Positions 35,821 to 44,149 of a stretch of 64,000 nt of DNA are shown here, in pieces; the stretch's first letter is position 1, and each line of letters opens with the position of its first letter. The position numbers and the translations under genes were made by a program. The stretch is from contig NZ_QTSZ01000049.1 in assembly GCF_003730295.1 (NCBI RefSeq), positions 1 through 64,000 on the forward strand. The letters are read 5' to 3'. Source of the DNA: Ornithinibacillus gellani. GTDB lineage: Bacteria; Bacillota; Bacilli; Bacillales; Amphibacillaceae. Under the pieces are notes generated by a model that was not told the DNA's origin, ran no database searches, and worked only from the letters and a program-made list of their open reading frames with translations.

Positions 35821-36381
35821 TTAAAAAATGCGTTGTATATGGTCTAAAACTTGACGGAAGAGCTGGAACCGTTAAAAAATGCGTTGTGTACCACCCAAAA
35901 CTTGACGAAAGACCCCGAACCGTCAAAAAATCTGGTGTGTATCGTCTAAAACTTGACGGAAAAGCTAGAACCGTCAAAAAATCTGGTATGAATCACTCAA
36001 AACTTAACGAAAGAGCCCGAACCGTTAAAAAATCCGGTATGTATCACTCAAAACTTGACGAAAGAGCTAGAACCGTCAAAAAATCCGGTATGTATCACCT
36101 AAAACTTGACGAAAGAGCTGAAACCGTCAAAAAATCTGGAATGTATCTTCTAAAACTTGACGAAAGAGCTGAAACCGTCAAAAAATCTGGAATGTATCTT
36201 CTAAAACTTGACGAAAGAGCTGAAACCGTCAAAAAATCTGGAATGTATCGTCTAAAACTTGACGGAAGAGCTGGAACCGTTAAAAAATCCGGTATGTATC
36301 GCCCAAAACTTGACGGAAGACACTGAACCGTCAAAAAATCTGGTATGTACCACCCAAAACTTGATAGTTCAGCCTGATCCG
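35821..36381. repeat. 51-bp direct tandem array, eleven units
   Basis: The anchor TYAAAAAAT recurs exactly every 51 bp from 35821 to 36331, and a twelfth, degenerate anchor at 36382 starts a partial unit. Each unit carries TTGACG and CGTCAA as a 6-bp inverted pair, so a hairpin or cruciform can form per unit. Two units (36127 and 36178) are identical; variation clusters in the five bases before AAAACTTGACG. Because 51 is 17 codons, long frames stay open on both strands (17-residue repeats ending TVKKSG on plus, FLTVSALSSSFR-like on minus). No ribosome site or start is convincing, so I call it a non-coding minisatellite. The flanks (35599-35820, 36382-36553) hold no recognised gene. Confidence 0.92.
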
Positions 36382-36553
36382 TTAAAATTTGAGGCATCAA
36401 TTGAAATTACTTGACGGTATACCGAAAACCAATACAGTATTACCTTCAATCATCAATTCAATCGATTTATCCGCTGCCATTTCGGGTGGGCGGTGTTCTA
36501 AAAGATGACCGAATTCCATTCATTGGACCAGGGAAAATAAATGCTTGCATTTT

Positions 36554-36577
36554 TATCGATTGAGTGGTAAAGTGATA
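36554..36577 (+). promoter_or_regulatory. MarR-regulon operator, site A (marR promoter)
   Basis: TATCGATT-N8-AAGTGATA. Its reverse complement matches site C before the FMN reductase gene at 21 of 24 positions, including most of the 8-bp spacer. It lies 22 bp before the MarR start, where binding would block transcription. Confidence 0.72.
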
Positions 36578-36598
36578 TTGTAAGGAGGTTAGGTAAGG

Positions 36599-37039
36599 AT
36601 GAAAAAAAATACAATTGGTTCTCTTACTTGGCTACGAATTGTACGGTTTACGCATCAAAGTAATTTATTATCGAATGAATTTTTAAAGCAATACGATTTA
36701 ACAACAGCTCAGTTTGACGTATTGGTGCAGATATCAGCATATGGTCCATTGACACAAAGTGAACTTGCGGAAAAGGTTACCGTAACACAAGGTGGCATTT
36801 CCCGGATGCTGGCAAGATTAGAAAAGGATCGTTTAATTGAACGACAGCAGGAATGGAAAACAAAAACCATTTATTTAACACAGAAAGGTCAGGAAAAATT
36901 GGATAGGGCATTTAAGGCACAGCTTGCTTTTCAATCATCTTTCTTTGAGGAGTCCCTGACTAAAGAAGAGCAAAAAACGTTACTATCACTCATGTCCAAG
37001 GTACAGAAAAATACTGAAAAGAAGTTATCTACAAGATAA
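36599..37039 (+). CDS. MarR-family transcriptional regulator (MhqR-like)
   Basis: 146 residues with a winged helix: [40 protein letters not shown] and [22 protein letters not shown], then a C-terminal dimer helix. It is followed by a ring-cleaving dioxygenase and a flavin monooxygenase, the setting of MhqR, which senses quinones in B. subtilis. It has no obvious redox Cys, as in MhqR. AAGGAGG precedes the ATG. Confidence 0.88.
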   Translation: MKKNTIGSLTWLRIVRFTHQSNLLSNEFLKQYDLTTAQFDVLVQISAYGPLTQSELAEKVTVTQGGISRMLARLEKDRLIERQQEWKTKTIYLTQKGQEKLDRAFKAQLAFQSSFFEESLTKEEQKTLLSLMSKVQKNTEKKLSTR

Positions 37040-37053
37040 ACTTTTTTTCAACC

Positions 37054-37077
37054 AATCACTTGATTAATCAAATGATA
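37054..37077 (+). promoter_or_regulatory. MarR-regulon operator, site B (dioxygenase operon)
   Basis: AATCACTT-GATTAATC-AAATGATA has the same arm sequence and 8-bp spacing as sites A and C. It is 33 bp before the dioxygenase start. A 16-bp tandem duplication (CAAATGATAAGCGAGA at 37069 and 37085) overlaps its right arm and doubles the sequence before the ribosome site. Confidence 0.65.
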
Positions 37078-37109
37078 AGCGAGACAAATGATAAGCGAGG
37101 AGAATGAAT

Positions 37110-38051
37110 ATGTATACTATTTCAGGGCATCATCACATTTCGATGATTACAAAAGATGCACAGCGGAATAACTATTTTTATAAACAAGTTTTAGGCTTAC
37201 GCCGGGTCAAGGTTACTGTCAATCAGGATGATCCGACGATGTATCATTTGTTTTATGGAGATCGTACTGGCAGCCCGGGAACAGAATTGACATTTTTTGA
37301 AATGCCTGCTGCGGGAAATACACACCGAGGAACAAACGCGATTACGAGAATTGGTTTACTCGTTCCGTCAGAGGACAGCTTAACTTATTGGAAAAAAAGA
37401 TTGGATGAATTTGGTATCCAACATGGTGAGATAACAACCTATGCGAATCGTGCCGCATTGCATTTTGAAGAAGAGGGATTAAGAATGGTATTACTGGTCG
37501 CAAATGGAGAAAAGGTATCTTATTGGGAGCCGTGGGAGAAATTGACAATCCCTGAAGAACATCGAATTCTTGGTATGGGCTCTGTTGAAATGACAGTTAG
37601 GCGTTTAGATAAGCTTGCTCGCACCCTGACAGAAATATTTGGCTACACCGAAATATCCAGAACAGAGGAAGAAGCGATTTTTCAATCTGTTCAAGATGAA
37701 GTATTTGGTGAAATTGTGGTGAAATATTTAGATGGACCTTCGGAAAAACCTGGTCGGGGCAGTATCCACCACTTAGCTATTCGTGCTAAAAATGAGGAAG
37801 AGCTTGCCTATTGGGATAAACAGGTTCGTGAGAGGGGCTTCCGCTCTTCAGGCGTGATTGATCGATATTATTTTAAGAGCTTATATTTTCGTGAATCAAA
37901 TGGTATCGTTTTTGAAATTGCGACAGATGGACCGGGATTTACAATAGATGGCGATGTGGAGACATTAGGAGAAACATTAGATTTACCACCGTTTTTAGAA
38001 GAACGACGGGTAGAAATTGAAGCAAAATTAAAACCAATAGAGGAGATGTAA
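37110..38051 (+). CDS. Ring-cleaving dioxygenase, MhqO/MhqA-like (VOC family)
   Basis: 313 residues made of two VOC modules. Iron ligands of the type-I extradiol pattern are visible: the N-terminal GHHHISMITKD, then SIHHLAIRAK, and a late FEIATDGPGF glutamate. Close relatives (MhqA, MhqE, MhqO) are induced by hydroquinones and are thought to open the ring. ATG at 37110 is preferred because GAGGAG is seven bases upstream; ATG 37104 is too near. The stop overlaps the next start (TAATG). Confidence 0.9.
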   Translation: MYTISGHHHISMITKDAQRNNYFYKQVLGLRRVKVTVNQDDPTMYHLFYGDRTGSPGTELTFFEMPAAGNTHRGTNAITRIGLLVPSEDSLTYWKKRLDEFGIQHGEITTYANRAALHFEEEGLRMVLLVANGEKVSYWEPWEKLTIPEEHRILGMGSVEMTVRRLDKLARTLTEIFGYTEISRTEEEAIFQSVQDEVFGEIVVKYLDGPSEKPGRGSIHHLAIRAKNEEELAYWDKQVRERGFRSSGVIDRYYFKSLYFRESNGIVFEIATDGPGFTIDGDVETLGETLDLPPFLEERRVEIEAKLKPIEEM

Positions 38052-39109
38052 TGATGCAAAATCGAATAAACCCTGCAAATGGAATGGAATTTGGATTATA
38101 TTCATTGGGTGATCATGTTTTGAACCCATTAACAGGTAAACGAATTTCAGCGCAAGAACGAATTAACCAACTTATTGAAATGAGTAAATTGGCCGAACAG
38201 GCGGGAATTGATGTATTCAGTGTTGGGGAAAGTCATCAAACGTATTTTATTTCTCAAGCACATACAGTCATCTTGTCTGCCATTGCACAGGCTACCGAAA
38301 AAATTAAAATTACCAGTTCTGCTACCGTATTAAGTGTTCTTGACCCTGTACGAGCTTACGAGGACTTTGCAACGATTGATTTAATATCTAATGGTCGGGC
38401 AGAAATTGTTGCAGGACGCGGTTCCCGTGTTGGTGCCCATCAATTATTTGGTGTTGATTTACAAGACTATGAAGACATTTTTGAGGAAAAGCTGGAGCTG
38501 CTAAAACTGATTAATGAAAATGAACGTGTGACATGGAAAGGAGAATTTCGTGCGCCGCTTGAAAATGCAGAAATTTTACCTAGACCATTGGAAGGCTCAT
38601 TGCCAATTTGGCGTGCAGTTGGAGGTCCACCTGCAAGTGCGATTAAAGCTGGTGCAATGGGAATCCCGATGATGTTAACAACTTTAGGTGGCCCGGCGAT
38701 GAATTTTAAATCATCTGTTTTGGCTTATCGCAGAATGGCTGAACAAAGTGGACATGATCCGAAGAACCTGCCAATCGCTACAACAAGCTTGTTTTATGTG
38801 GCGGATACGGAGCAAGAAGCATTAAGAGGAATGTACCCGCATTTGAACGCTGGATTCCAAGCCATTCGTGGGACAGGATATCCAAAGCAGCAGTTTGCAC
38901 AAGCTACAGACTACCGGGATGCATTAATGGTTGGCAGCAAGGAACAAATTATTGAAAAAATCCTTTATCAGCATGAGCTCTTTGATATGCAACGCTTCAT
39001 TGCGCAAATTGATTTTGGTGGCGTGCCATTCGATAAATTAATGAAGAATATCGAAATGATTGGGAATGATATTATTCCAGCAATCAAGAAACATACTGCA
39101 AAAAAATAA
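38051..39109 (+). CDS. LLM-class flavin-dependent oxidoreductase
   Basis: 352 residues of the luciferase-like TIM-barrel family: FGLYSLGDHV, AEQAGIDVFSVGESHQTYF, ITSSATVLSVLDPVRAYEDFATID and NGRAEIVAGRGS, typical of flavin-binding monooxygenases. It is translationally coupled to the dioxygenase gene (TAATG, then a second ATG). It probably works with the dioxygenase on aromatic or quinone compounds; the substrate is not known. Confidence 0.9.
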   Translation: MMQNRINPANGMEFGLYSLGDHVLNPLTGKRISAQERINQLIEMSKLAEQAGIDVFSVGESHQTYFISQAHTVILSAIAQATEKIKITSSATVLSVLDPVRAYEDFATIDLISNGRAEIVAGRGSRVGAHQLFGVDLQDYEDIFEEKLELLKLINENERVTWKGEFRAPLENAEILPRPLEGSLPIWRAVGGPPASAIKAGAMGIPMMLTTLGGPAMNFKSSVLAYRRMAEQSGHDPKNLPIATTSLFYVADTEQEALRGMYPHLNAGFQAIRGTGYPKQQFAQATDYRDALMVGSKEQIIEKILYQHELFDMQRFIAQIDFGGVPFDKLMKNIEMIGNDIIPAIKKHTAKK

Positions 39110-39191
39110 AAAGAGGAAAGCATTTGTGAATCAAAGGATGTTCCATATATAATAATAAGGGAATGAATTTGAAAAGAATCGTGGTGAGAAA

Positions 39192-39488
39192 ATGGCTTTT
39201 ATAGTGACAAAAGAAGCAGCGAATTGGTACAAAGAAGAAATGGATTTGGAGCAAGGGGATTACGTTCAATACTATCTACAGATTTATGGTGGTATTCCAA
39301 CATCGCTACCAAACTATTCACTCGGTATGTCTGTAGGAGAATCTGAAGATATTGCTGTAAAAGTTGAGGTTGCAGGAATCACTTTTTATTTCAAAGAAGA
39401 TAATGCGTGGTTATTTAATGAATATGATTTAACCGTTGATGTAGAAAAAGATGATTTGAGTTTTGAGTTTAGTGAAAAAGAAGCATAA
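39192..39488 (+). CDS. HesB/YadR-like (YneR) small protein
   Basis: 98 residues: FIVTKEAANWYKEEM, YVQYYLQIYGGIPTSLPNYSLGM and ITFYFKEDNAWLFNEYDLTVD, the arrangement of the HesB/YneR branch of A-type iron-sulfur scaffold folds. It lacks the Cys residues needed to carry a cluster, as other YneR-type members do, so the function is open. It is monocistronic, with a terminator 18 bp after its stop. Confidence 0.8.
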   Translation: MAFIVTKEAANWYKEEMDLEQGDYVQYYLQIYGGIPTSLPNYSLGMSVGESEDIAVKVEVAGITFYFKEDNAWLFNEYDLTVDVEKDDLSFEFSEKEA

Positions 39489-39506
39489 GAATACAAAGGT
39501 TGTATG

Positions 39507-39541
39507 GGGTTCGTCTTCAAATCGGAGACGAACCCTTTTTT
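39507..39541 (+). terminator. Terminator of the yneR-like gene
   Basis: GGGTTCGTCT and AGACGAACCC form a 10-bp stem followed by TTTTTT. Confidence 0.93.
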
Positions 39542-39569
39542 GGTGAAGAAAAATGTGATTATTGCACAC

Positions 39570-39600
39570 AAAAAAACCCCCTAAGCTAACAGTTAGGGGG
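39570..39600 (-). terminator. Terminator on the minus strand
   Basis: CCCCCTAA and TTAGGGGG form a stem with an A-run on its left, a T-run on the minus strand. It would end the FMN reductase transcript after passing through repeat R6. Confidence 0.85.
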
Positions 39601-39627
39601 AGCATATTCGTTGGTTGTGAAATTATT

Positions 39628-39765
39628 ACAGATTAACTAGCCGTAAGAACCTCACTTCAAGAATTATTGTTGATAACAAGAATTGTAAGTGGGAATTAAC
39701 AGCCAGTAAAGGCCTGATTCGTTCAACTAACAATCAGTGGGTAAAGTGCGAAGACCCCACTTTTA
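39628..39765 (+). repeat. Dispersed two-hairpin element, copy R6 (decayed)
   Basis: Hairpin 1 has changes on the left arm (CTAGCCGT) and a weakened inner stem. Hairpin 2 keeps AATCAGTGGG but its right arm ends in CCCCACTTTTAC, so the stem is lost. It is the most diverged full-length copy. Confidence 0.85.
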
Positions 39766-39788
39766 CATCATAAGCTTGCAATGGCTAT

Positions 39789-40355
39789 TTAAAATCCATA
39801 TGCTGCTTCTTTTTGTTCGCGAATTTTGGTGAATGTTTCTGTTAATGTCACCGTATCTTCCACCAAGCGCTCGATTCGGAAAATGACATCATCATTGACA
39901 ATTTCCTTACGAAGGAAATCTTGTTCTTCGATAAATACATATGTTTGAACAATTTGTGCTTTCATATAAGCCAATATCGGCTTCAATTGTTGATCGATCA
40001 TCATATAATGCTTTGGAGTGCCGGCAGTAACGATTGTCCCGACGATCTTATCTCGAAACGCATTTACGGGTAATAAATCAAAAATATTTTTTAGTGTTGC
40101 AGGAATTGAAGCCTGGAATGTTGGCGTTCCAATAATGATTGCATCTGATTCCATGATCGTTTCCGTTACATATTTTGTATCCCCATCATATTCCCAATAA
40201 TTACGTCCATCACTAAATACCATATCAAATGAGGCTAGATCTAGTAGTGTAACCTCGACATCTGGATATTTTTCATTCATAATTTTATGCGTATATTCCA
40301 TTGCGGTCTTTGTTTTTGAACCAACATTGGATCCGGCTAGTAATGTAATTTTCAT
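39789..40355 (-). CDS. NADPH-dependent FMN reductase-family protein
   Basis: 188 residues with a flavodoxin-like fold: LLAGSNVGSKTKTAMEYTHK for the FMN phosphate, AIIIGTPTFQASIPATLKNIFDLLP and GTIVTAGTPKHYMM. It matches azoreductase/NADPH-FMN reductases used for quinone or azo compounds. Site C of the MarR operator lies 80-105 bp upstream, placing it in the same regulon as the dioxygenase operon. AAGGAG precedes the ATG. Confidence 0.88.
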   Translation of the reverse strand: MKITLLAGSNVGSKTKTAMEYTHKIMNEKYPDVEVTLLDLASFDMVFSDGRNYWEYDGDTKYVTETIMESDAIIIGTPTFQASIPATLKNIFDLLPVNAFRDKIVGTIVTAGTPKHYMMIDQQLKPILAYMKAQIVQTYVFIEEQDFLRKEIVNDDVIFRIERLVEDTVTLTETFTKIREQKEAAYGF

Positions 40356-40436
40356 TTGAATCGCTCCTTATTTTTAGTATTTCCCATCTTTTATATTATT
40401 TTCAAACATGCCTGTTACATGATTTATTTTTCTATT

Positions 40437-40460
40437 ATCACTTTACCACGCAAGTGATAA
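40437..40460 (-). promoter_or_regulatory. MarR-regulon operator, site C (FMN reductase gene)
   Basis: TATCACTT-TACCACGC-AAGTGATA is a perfect 8-8-8 palindrome. Reverse-complemented site A agrees at 21 of 24 positions, a level hard to explain without a shared regulator. Confidence 0.75.
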
Positions 40461-40648
40461 AAAGTCAATGCGCTTATCTCGCTATAGAGGTATATGGATT
40501 TCGGCTTAGGCTGAATCTACGAAAGGCTCTACTTCTCGCACAAACAACTTGTTGAAAGGATGGGCTTGCTGTCATTTTCCGTGGTGTCCCAACAAGATAT
40601 GTTATAATGTTTTCATACTTCCTGATTTGATAAAAATGGAGGATTGAC

Positions 40649-41392
40649 ATGGATATTCGGCCGCAGCAGCTTAAAAAATCGAAAAAACCATTATATGTTA
40701 TAGTTTACGAAAAACTATATCATTTCATTATGGAAGGGACCTTTCCGCCGGATAGTAAGCTGCCAACCGAGCCAGAACTTGCGAAAATGTTCGGGGTGAG
40801 CAGGGTTACCCTTCGCCAAGCATTATCGTTGCTACGTGATGATGGTTTGGTGAAAAATATCCATGGGAAGGGAAACTATATTACGAAAACGCATAATCCA
40901 AAACAAAAAGCAGGAATGGAGCAGTTAAGTAATCCACTTCATAAATGCCATACGATAGAGTCTTTTGATAAAGTAGAGCTTGAATATCGTATTGATGTGA
41001 CAAGTGATTATACGCGCAAGATCCTACAACGGGACACGGCAGCAGTCGTGGTGTGTGAGCGATGGTATCACAATGGTCCGCATATTGTAGCGTATGCCTT
41101 AAGCATGATGGCAATTGATGCGGTAAAAGAACTGCATCTTGATTTGGAGAATGAGGACGAACTCCTTGAGATGCTGGAAACAGGTGTCTATGATCAAGCG
41201 AACTCGCAAACCATTGATGTGGTGTACTCTTCATCTGCTAATGCGTCGACGCAAAAATACCATATCCATAAAGGAAAGCAATTTCATTTACTTACAGATC
41301 AAGTATTTATCAGTGATCGCTATCCAATTATGTATAATAAATATTATATTCCATTGGATTATTTTCATTTAAAAATGAACATACTATCATAA
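40649..41392 (+). CDS. GntR-family (HutC/UTRA) transcriptional regulator
   Basis: 247 residues. An N-terminal winged helix (YVIVYEKLYHFIMEGTFPPD, LPTEPELAKMFGVSRVTLRQ, GKGNYI) is joined to a UTRA effector domain (about 95-247). GGAGGAT precedes the ATG. It lies upstream of deoD and an MFS gene, whose promoter region has repeated ACAACTT half-sites, so a nucleoside- or sugar-related ligand is plausible. Confidence 0.88.
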   Translation: MDIRPQQLKKSKKPLYVIVYEKLYHFIMEGTFPPDSKLPTEPELAKMFGVSRVTLRQALSLLRDDGLVKNIHGKGNYITKTHNPKQKAGMEQLSNPLHKCHTIESFDKVELEYRIDVTSDYTRKILQRDTAAVVVCERWYHNGPHIVAYALSMMAIDAVKELHLDLENEDELLEMLETGVYDQANSQTIDVVYSSSANASTQKYHIHKGKQFHLLTDQVFISDRYPIMYNKYYIPLDYFHLKMNILS

Positions 41393-41429
41393 AATCAGCT
41401 GTCTAATCAAAAGACATGCTGATTTTTTA
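41392..41429 (+). terminator. Terminator after gntR-type gene
   Basis: AAATCAGC pairs with GCTGATTT and GTCT with AGAC, followed by TTTT. Confidence 0.82.
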
Positions 41430-41494
41430 ATTCATTTAAAATTTTTATTGCCTAAGTAATAAAAATGTGATACGCTTTCATTGTGTTAATTAAT

Positions 41495-41529
41495 ACAACT
41501 TATTATACAACTATACAAGTTGTTATAAT
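41495..41529 (+). promoter_or_regulatory. Operator-promoter region of deoD
   Basis: ACAACTT at 41495, ACAACTA at 41507 and the inverted AAGTTGT at 41517 cluster just upstream of the -10 TATAAT (41524-41529). GntR-family sites commonly contain such inverted ACAA/TTGT halves. Binding by the adjacent GntR protein is inferred. Confidence 0.5.
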
Positions 41530-41578
41530 GAAGAAGTGATAAAAAATAAAGCGCAATCATAAGGAAGGATGAAGTAAC

Positions 41579-42298
41579 GTGCAAGAAGGAAATATCAAAG
41601 AAACCCCTCATATTAAACCGAATGGGGCACCAATCGCAGAAACGGTTCTATTACCAGGTGATCCACTACGGGCAAAATTTATCGCAGATACTTTTTTAAC
41701 AGAAGTTGTTATGTTTAATGAAGTTAGAGGTATGCTTGGCTTCACCGGATATTATCAAGGAAAACAAGTCTCTGTCATGGGTACTGGGATGGGAACTCCG
41801 AGCATGGGGATTTATTCTTGGGAATTGATCCATGTATTTGGTGTGAAGAACCTGATTCGTATCGGTTCATGTGGTGCCATTCAAGACAATATGAATTTAT
41901 ATGATATCGTGCTTGCGATGGGCGCATCTACGGATTCTGAGTATGTAAGACAATTTCATATCCCTGGTCACTTTGCACCAATTGCCTCTTATGATTTACT
42001 TGAAAAAGCAAAAAAAGTAGCAGACGAAAAGCAATTGCCTACACATGTAGGTAACGTTCTTTCCAGTGACGTCTTTTATAATGCAGATGAAAATGCCATT
42101 GGCAAATGGCGCGAGATGGGAATTTTATGTGCTGAAATGGAAACGAATGGTTTGTACTTAAATGCTGCAGCAGCTGGTGTCAATGCGTTGACAATCATGA
42201 CGGTCAGCGATCATATATTACGTAACGAGCAAACGACGCAAGAAGAGAGACAAACTGCATTTACCAATATGATGGAAATTGCACTTACCATTGCTTAA
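41579..42298 (+). CDS. deoD: Purine nucleoside phosphorylase (DeoD-type)
   Basis: 239 residues, the trimeric/hexameric DeoD class: LPGDPLRAKFIADTFL phosphate-binding start, NEVRGMLGFTGYYQGKQVSV, GMGTPSMGIYSWEL, RIGSCGAIQ, and the purine-site GILCAEMETNGLYLNAA with the catalytic Asp in TVSDHIL. It splits purine (deoxy)nucleosides with phosphate. The start is GTG. An MFS gene follows 66 bp on with a hairpin (42308-42334) between them, consistent with a nucleoside scavenging unit. Confidence 0.94.
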   Translation: MQEGNIKETPHIKPNGAPIAETVLLPGDPLRAKFIADTFLTEVVMFNEVRGMLGFTGYYQGKQVSVMGTGMGTPSMGIYSWELIHVFGVKNLIRIGSCGAIQDNMNLYDIVLAMGASTDSEYVRQFHIPGHFAPIASYDLLEKAKKVADEKQLPTHVGNVLSSDVFYNADENAIGKWREMGILCAEMETNGLYLNAAAAGVNALTIMTVSDHILRNEQTTQEERQTAFTNMMEIALTIA

Positions 42299-42364
42299 AG
42301 TAAACAGGCAGCAGTCCTTCAAAAGACTGTTGCCACTATACTATATGGAAAAGAAGGGAACAAC

Positions 42365-43735
42365 ATGGTGGAGCAACAAACAAACCCGCTTATCAAAAAA
42401 GCAGTTCCGATTTTATTAATTCTGTTTGTATTTTGTTTGATTGTTGATAATTCTTTTAAAGTCGTTTCTGTAGACATGGCAAAAGACCTTGGTATTTCTG
42501 CTTCTACTGTGAGCTGGCAGGCCACATTAGCTGGCTTGTTTATTGGGATTGGAGCTGTCATTTATGCAGCATTGGCAGACTTCATCAACATTCGTAAATT
42601 GCTCGTGATTGGAATTGTTTTAATCTGTATTGGATCGATTATGGGATTTATTTTCCAACAATCATTTCCGCTAGTCGTTATTTCCCGGATTATCCAAACT
42701 TCAGGACTGGCAGCTGCGGAGACGTTGTATGTTATTTTTGTTACCAAGCACTTGCCATTGGAGCAACAGAAGAAATTTCTTGGATTTAGTACGAGTTGTT
42801 TTGCAATATCCCAGGTTGTTGGAGCTTTAGCAGCTGGTTATATTTCTACCTATTTGAACTGGACAGGATTGTTTATTCTGCCATTGGCAACCATCATCAT
42901 CCTTCCATTTATTTTGAAATATGTCCCAAAAGAAGAGCAGCAAAAAGGATATATTGATGTAATTGGACTGTTCTTAGTGGGAATTACCGCTGCAGCTTTA
43001 ATGATGTATGTTTCTAGCTTTAATTGGTTGTATTTACTCGGCTTTATTATAGCTTTAGGTTTGTTTTTATTTTATATTGCTAAGGCGAAAAAAGCTTTTA
43101 TTCAGATTTCATTCTTTCAGGACAAGCATTTCATTTCGATTTTGCTTGTGGCGTTTGTCATATATTCTGTGCAGTTGGCTTATATCTTTATGTTTCCATT
43201 TGTCATGGAATCTATTTTTCATATTCGCTTGGATATTGTATCGTTGCTGCTTATACCTGCATATGTTCTGTCGGCAATTGTCGGAGCGTTCTCTGGTTCA
43301 ATTGCTAAATACTTGAGCAGTAAGCAAGCGATATCTACGGCAATCGTGCTCATCGGTGCAAGTGTGCTGCTTGCTGGATTGGCGATGGGTAGTTATGCAT
43401 GGATCTTCGTTATTTCCATGATTGTATTCTCTAGTTCATTTGCGTTAATGTATGCACCAATGATTGATGCAGCTATTCGCACGATTCCGACAGAGAAAAC
43501 AGGTACTGCTGTTGGTTTCTATAATTTGATTTTGAATGTTGCAGCATCTGTAGGAATTGCGTACACTGCAGCGTTAATGGATAATGCTGCTTTGAATAAA
43601 ACAATTTTTTCTTATATCCAAGGGGCACAGCAAACCATTTACAGTAATACTTTGTTCGTGCTGACCATCATTGCATTGGTAAGTCTTCTGTTATATTGGA
43701 CTTTTTCCAGAAGAACACCAAAGCAAGTATCATAA
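42365..43735 (+). CDS. MFS transporter (drug:H+ antiporter-like)
   Basis: 456 residues with twelve or more membrane helices. The N-terminal region (FCLIVDNSFKVVSVDMAKDLGIS, then SWQATLAGLFIGIGAVIYAALAD) resembles the TetA(L)/DHA2-like group. Sharing a probable transcript with deoD suggests nucleoside or base transport, but the family also exports drugs. AGAAGGG precedes the ATG. Confidence 0.82.
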   Translation: MVEQQTNPLIKKAVPILLILFVFCLIVDNSFKVVSVDMAKDLGISASTVSWQATLAGLFIGIGAVIYAALADFINIRKLLVIGIVLICIGSIMGFIFQQSFPLVVISRIIQTSGLAAAETLYVIFVTKHLPLEQQKKFLGFSTSCFAISQVVGALAAGYISTYLNWTGLFILPLATIIILPFILKYVPKEEQQKGYIDVIGLFLVGITAAALMMYVSSFNWLYLLGFIIALGLFLFYIAKAKKAFIQISFFQDKHFISILLVAFVIYSVQLAYIFMFPFVMESIFHIRLDIVSLLLIPAYVLSAIVGAFSGSIAKYLSSKQAISTAIVLIGASVLLAGLAMGSYAWIFVISMIVFSSSFALMYAPMIDAAIRTIPTEKTGTAVGFYNLILNVAASVGIAYTAALMDNAALNKTIFSYIQGAQQTIYSNTLFVLTIIALVSLLLYWTFSRRTPKQVS

Positions 43736-43740
43736 TTAGG

Positions 43741-43777
43741 ACGTCTCCCCCCAAAAAAAAGGGGGGAGGCGTTTTTG
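43741..43777 (+). terminator. Strong terminator after MFS gene
   Basis: ACGTCTCCCCCC and GGGGGGAGGCGT form a stem with an all-A loop and a T-run. Confidence 0.95.
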
Positions 43778-43863
43778 GTGATGTGTAAAATGCTAATATC
43801 CTTTCAGATTATGGCAGGGATGTCCGATATAAGGAAGAAGGTCAATTGGAGGGTGGTGTTTTT

Positions 43864-44064
43864 TTGGATATCGCAGCAATGTCGATTGCGATGAATCAGA
43901 GTAAAGTAAAACAGCAAGCATCTCTATCCGTCATGAAGATGGCAATGGGAAACGCTGAACAGCAGGGAGCGGCAATGCAAGAACTATTAAGTTCTAGTGA
44001 CGTAGCTTCGATTCAGCAAGCAGCTCAAGCCCATTTGGGAAAACATATCGATATCAAAGGTTAA
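43864..44064 (+). CDS. YjfB-family protein (putative motility protein)
   Basis: 66 residues from a TTG start: DIAAMSIAMNQSKVKQQASLSV, then a helix rich in Q, A and M, the pattern of the small Bacillus YjfB family, annotated as motility-related without a defined role. TTG at 43864 follows GGAGGG; an earlier ATG at 43846 lies before that site. Confidence 0.82.
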   Translation: MDIAAMSIAMNQSKVKQQASLSVMKMAMGNAEQQGAAMQELLSSSDVASIQQAAQAHLGKHIDIKG

Positions 44065-44077
44065 TGAGGCAAGAAGA

Positions 44078-44125
44078 AAGGCCGCATTTCGGGACATGCT
44101 CCTGATATATGCGGCCTTCATTTTT
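44078..44125 (+). terminator. Terminator after yjfB-like gene
   Basis: AAGGCCGCAT and ATGCGGCCTT form a 10-bp stem followed by CATTTTT. It lies between convergent genes. Confidence 0.88.
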
Positions 44126-44149
44126 CCATTTACAATATCGGGCAATCTC

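Noticed and set aside
35886-36326. A 146-residue repeat protein on the plus strand, or its minus-strand counterpart, in the 51-bp array
   Set aside because: The frame exists only because the period is a multiple of three. There is no ribosome site, the start is a GTG inside a repeat unit, and the opposite strand is equally open.
41466-41480. A cre site before deoD (TGATACGCTTTCA)
   Set aside because: It is one base shorter than the cre consensus and fails on spacing between its halves, unlike the good sites at 45290 and 57899.
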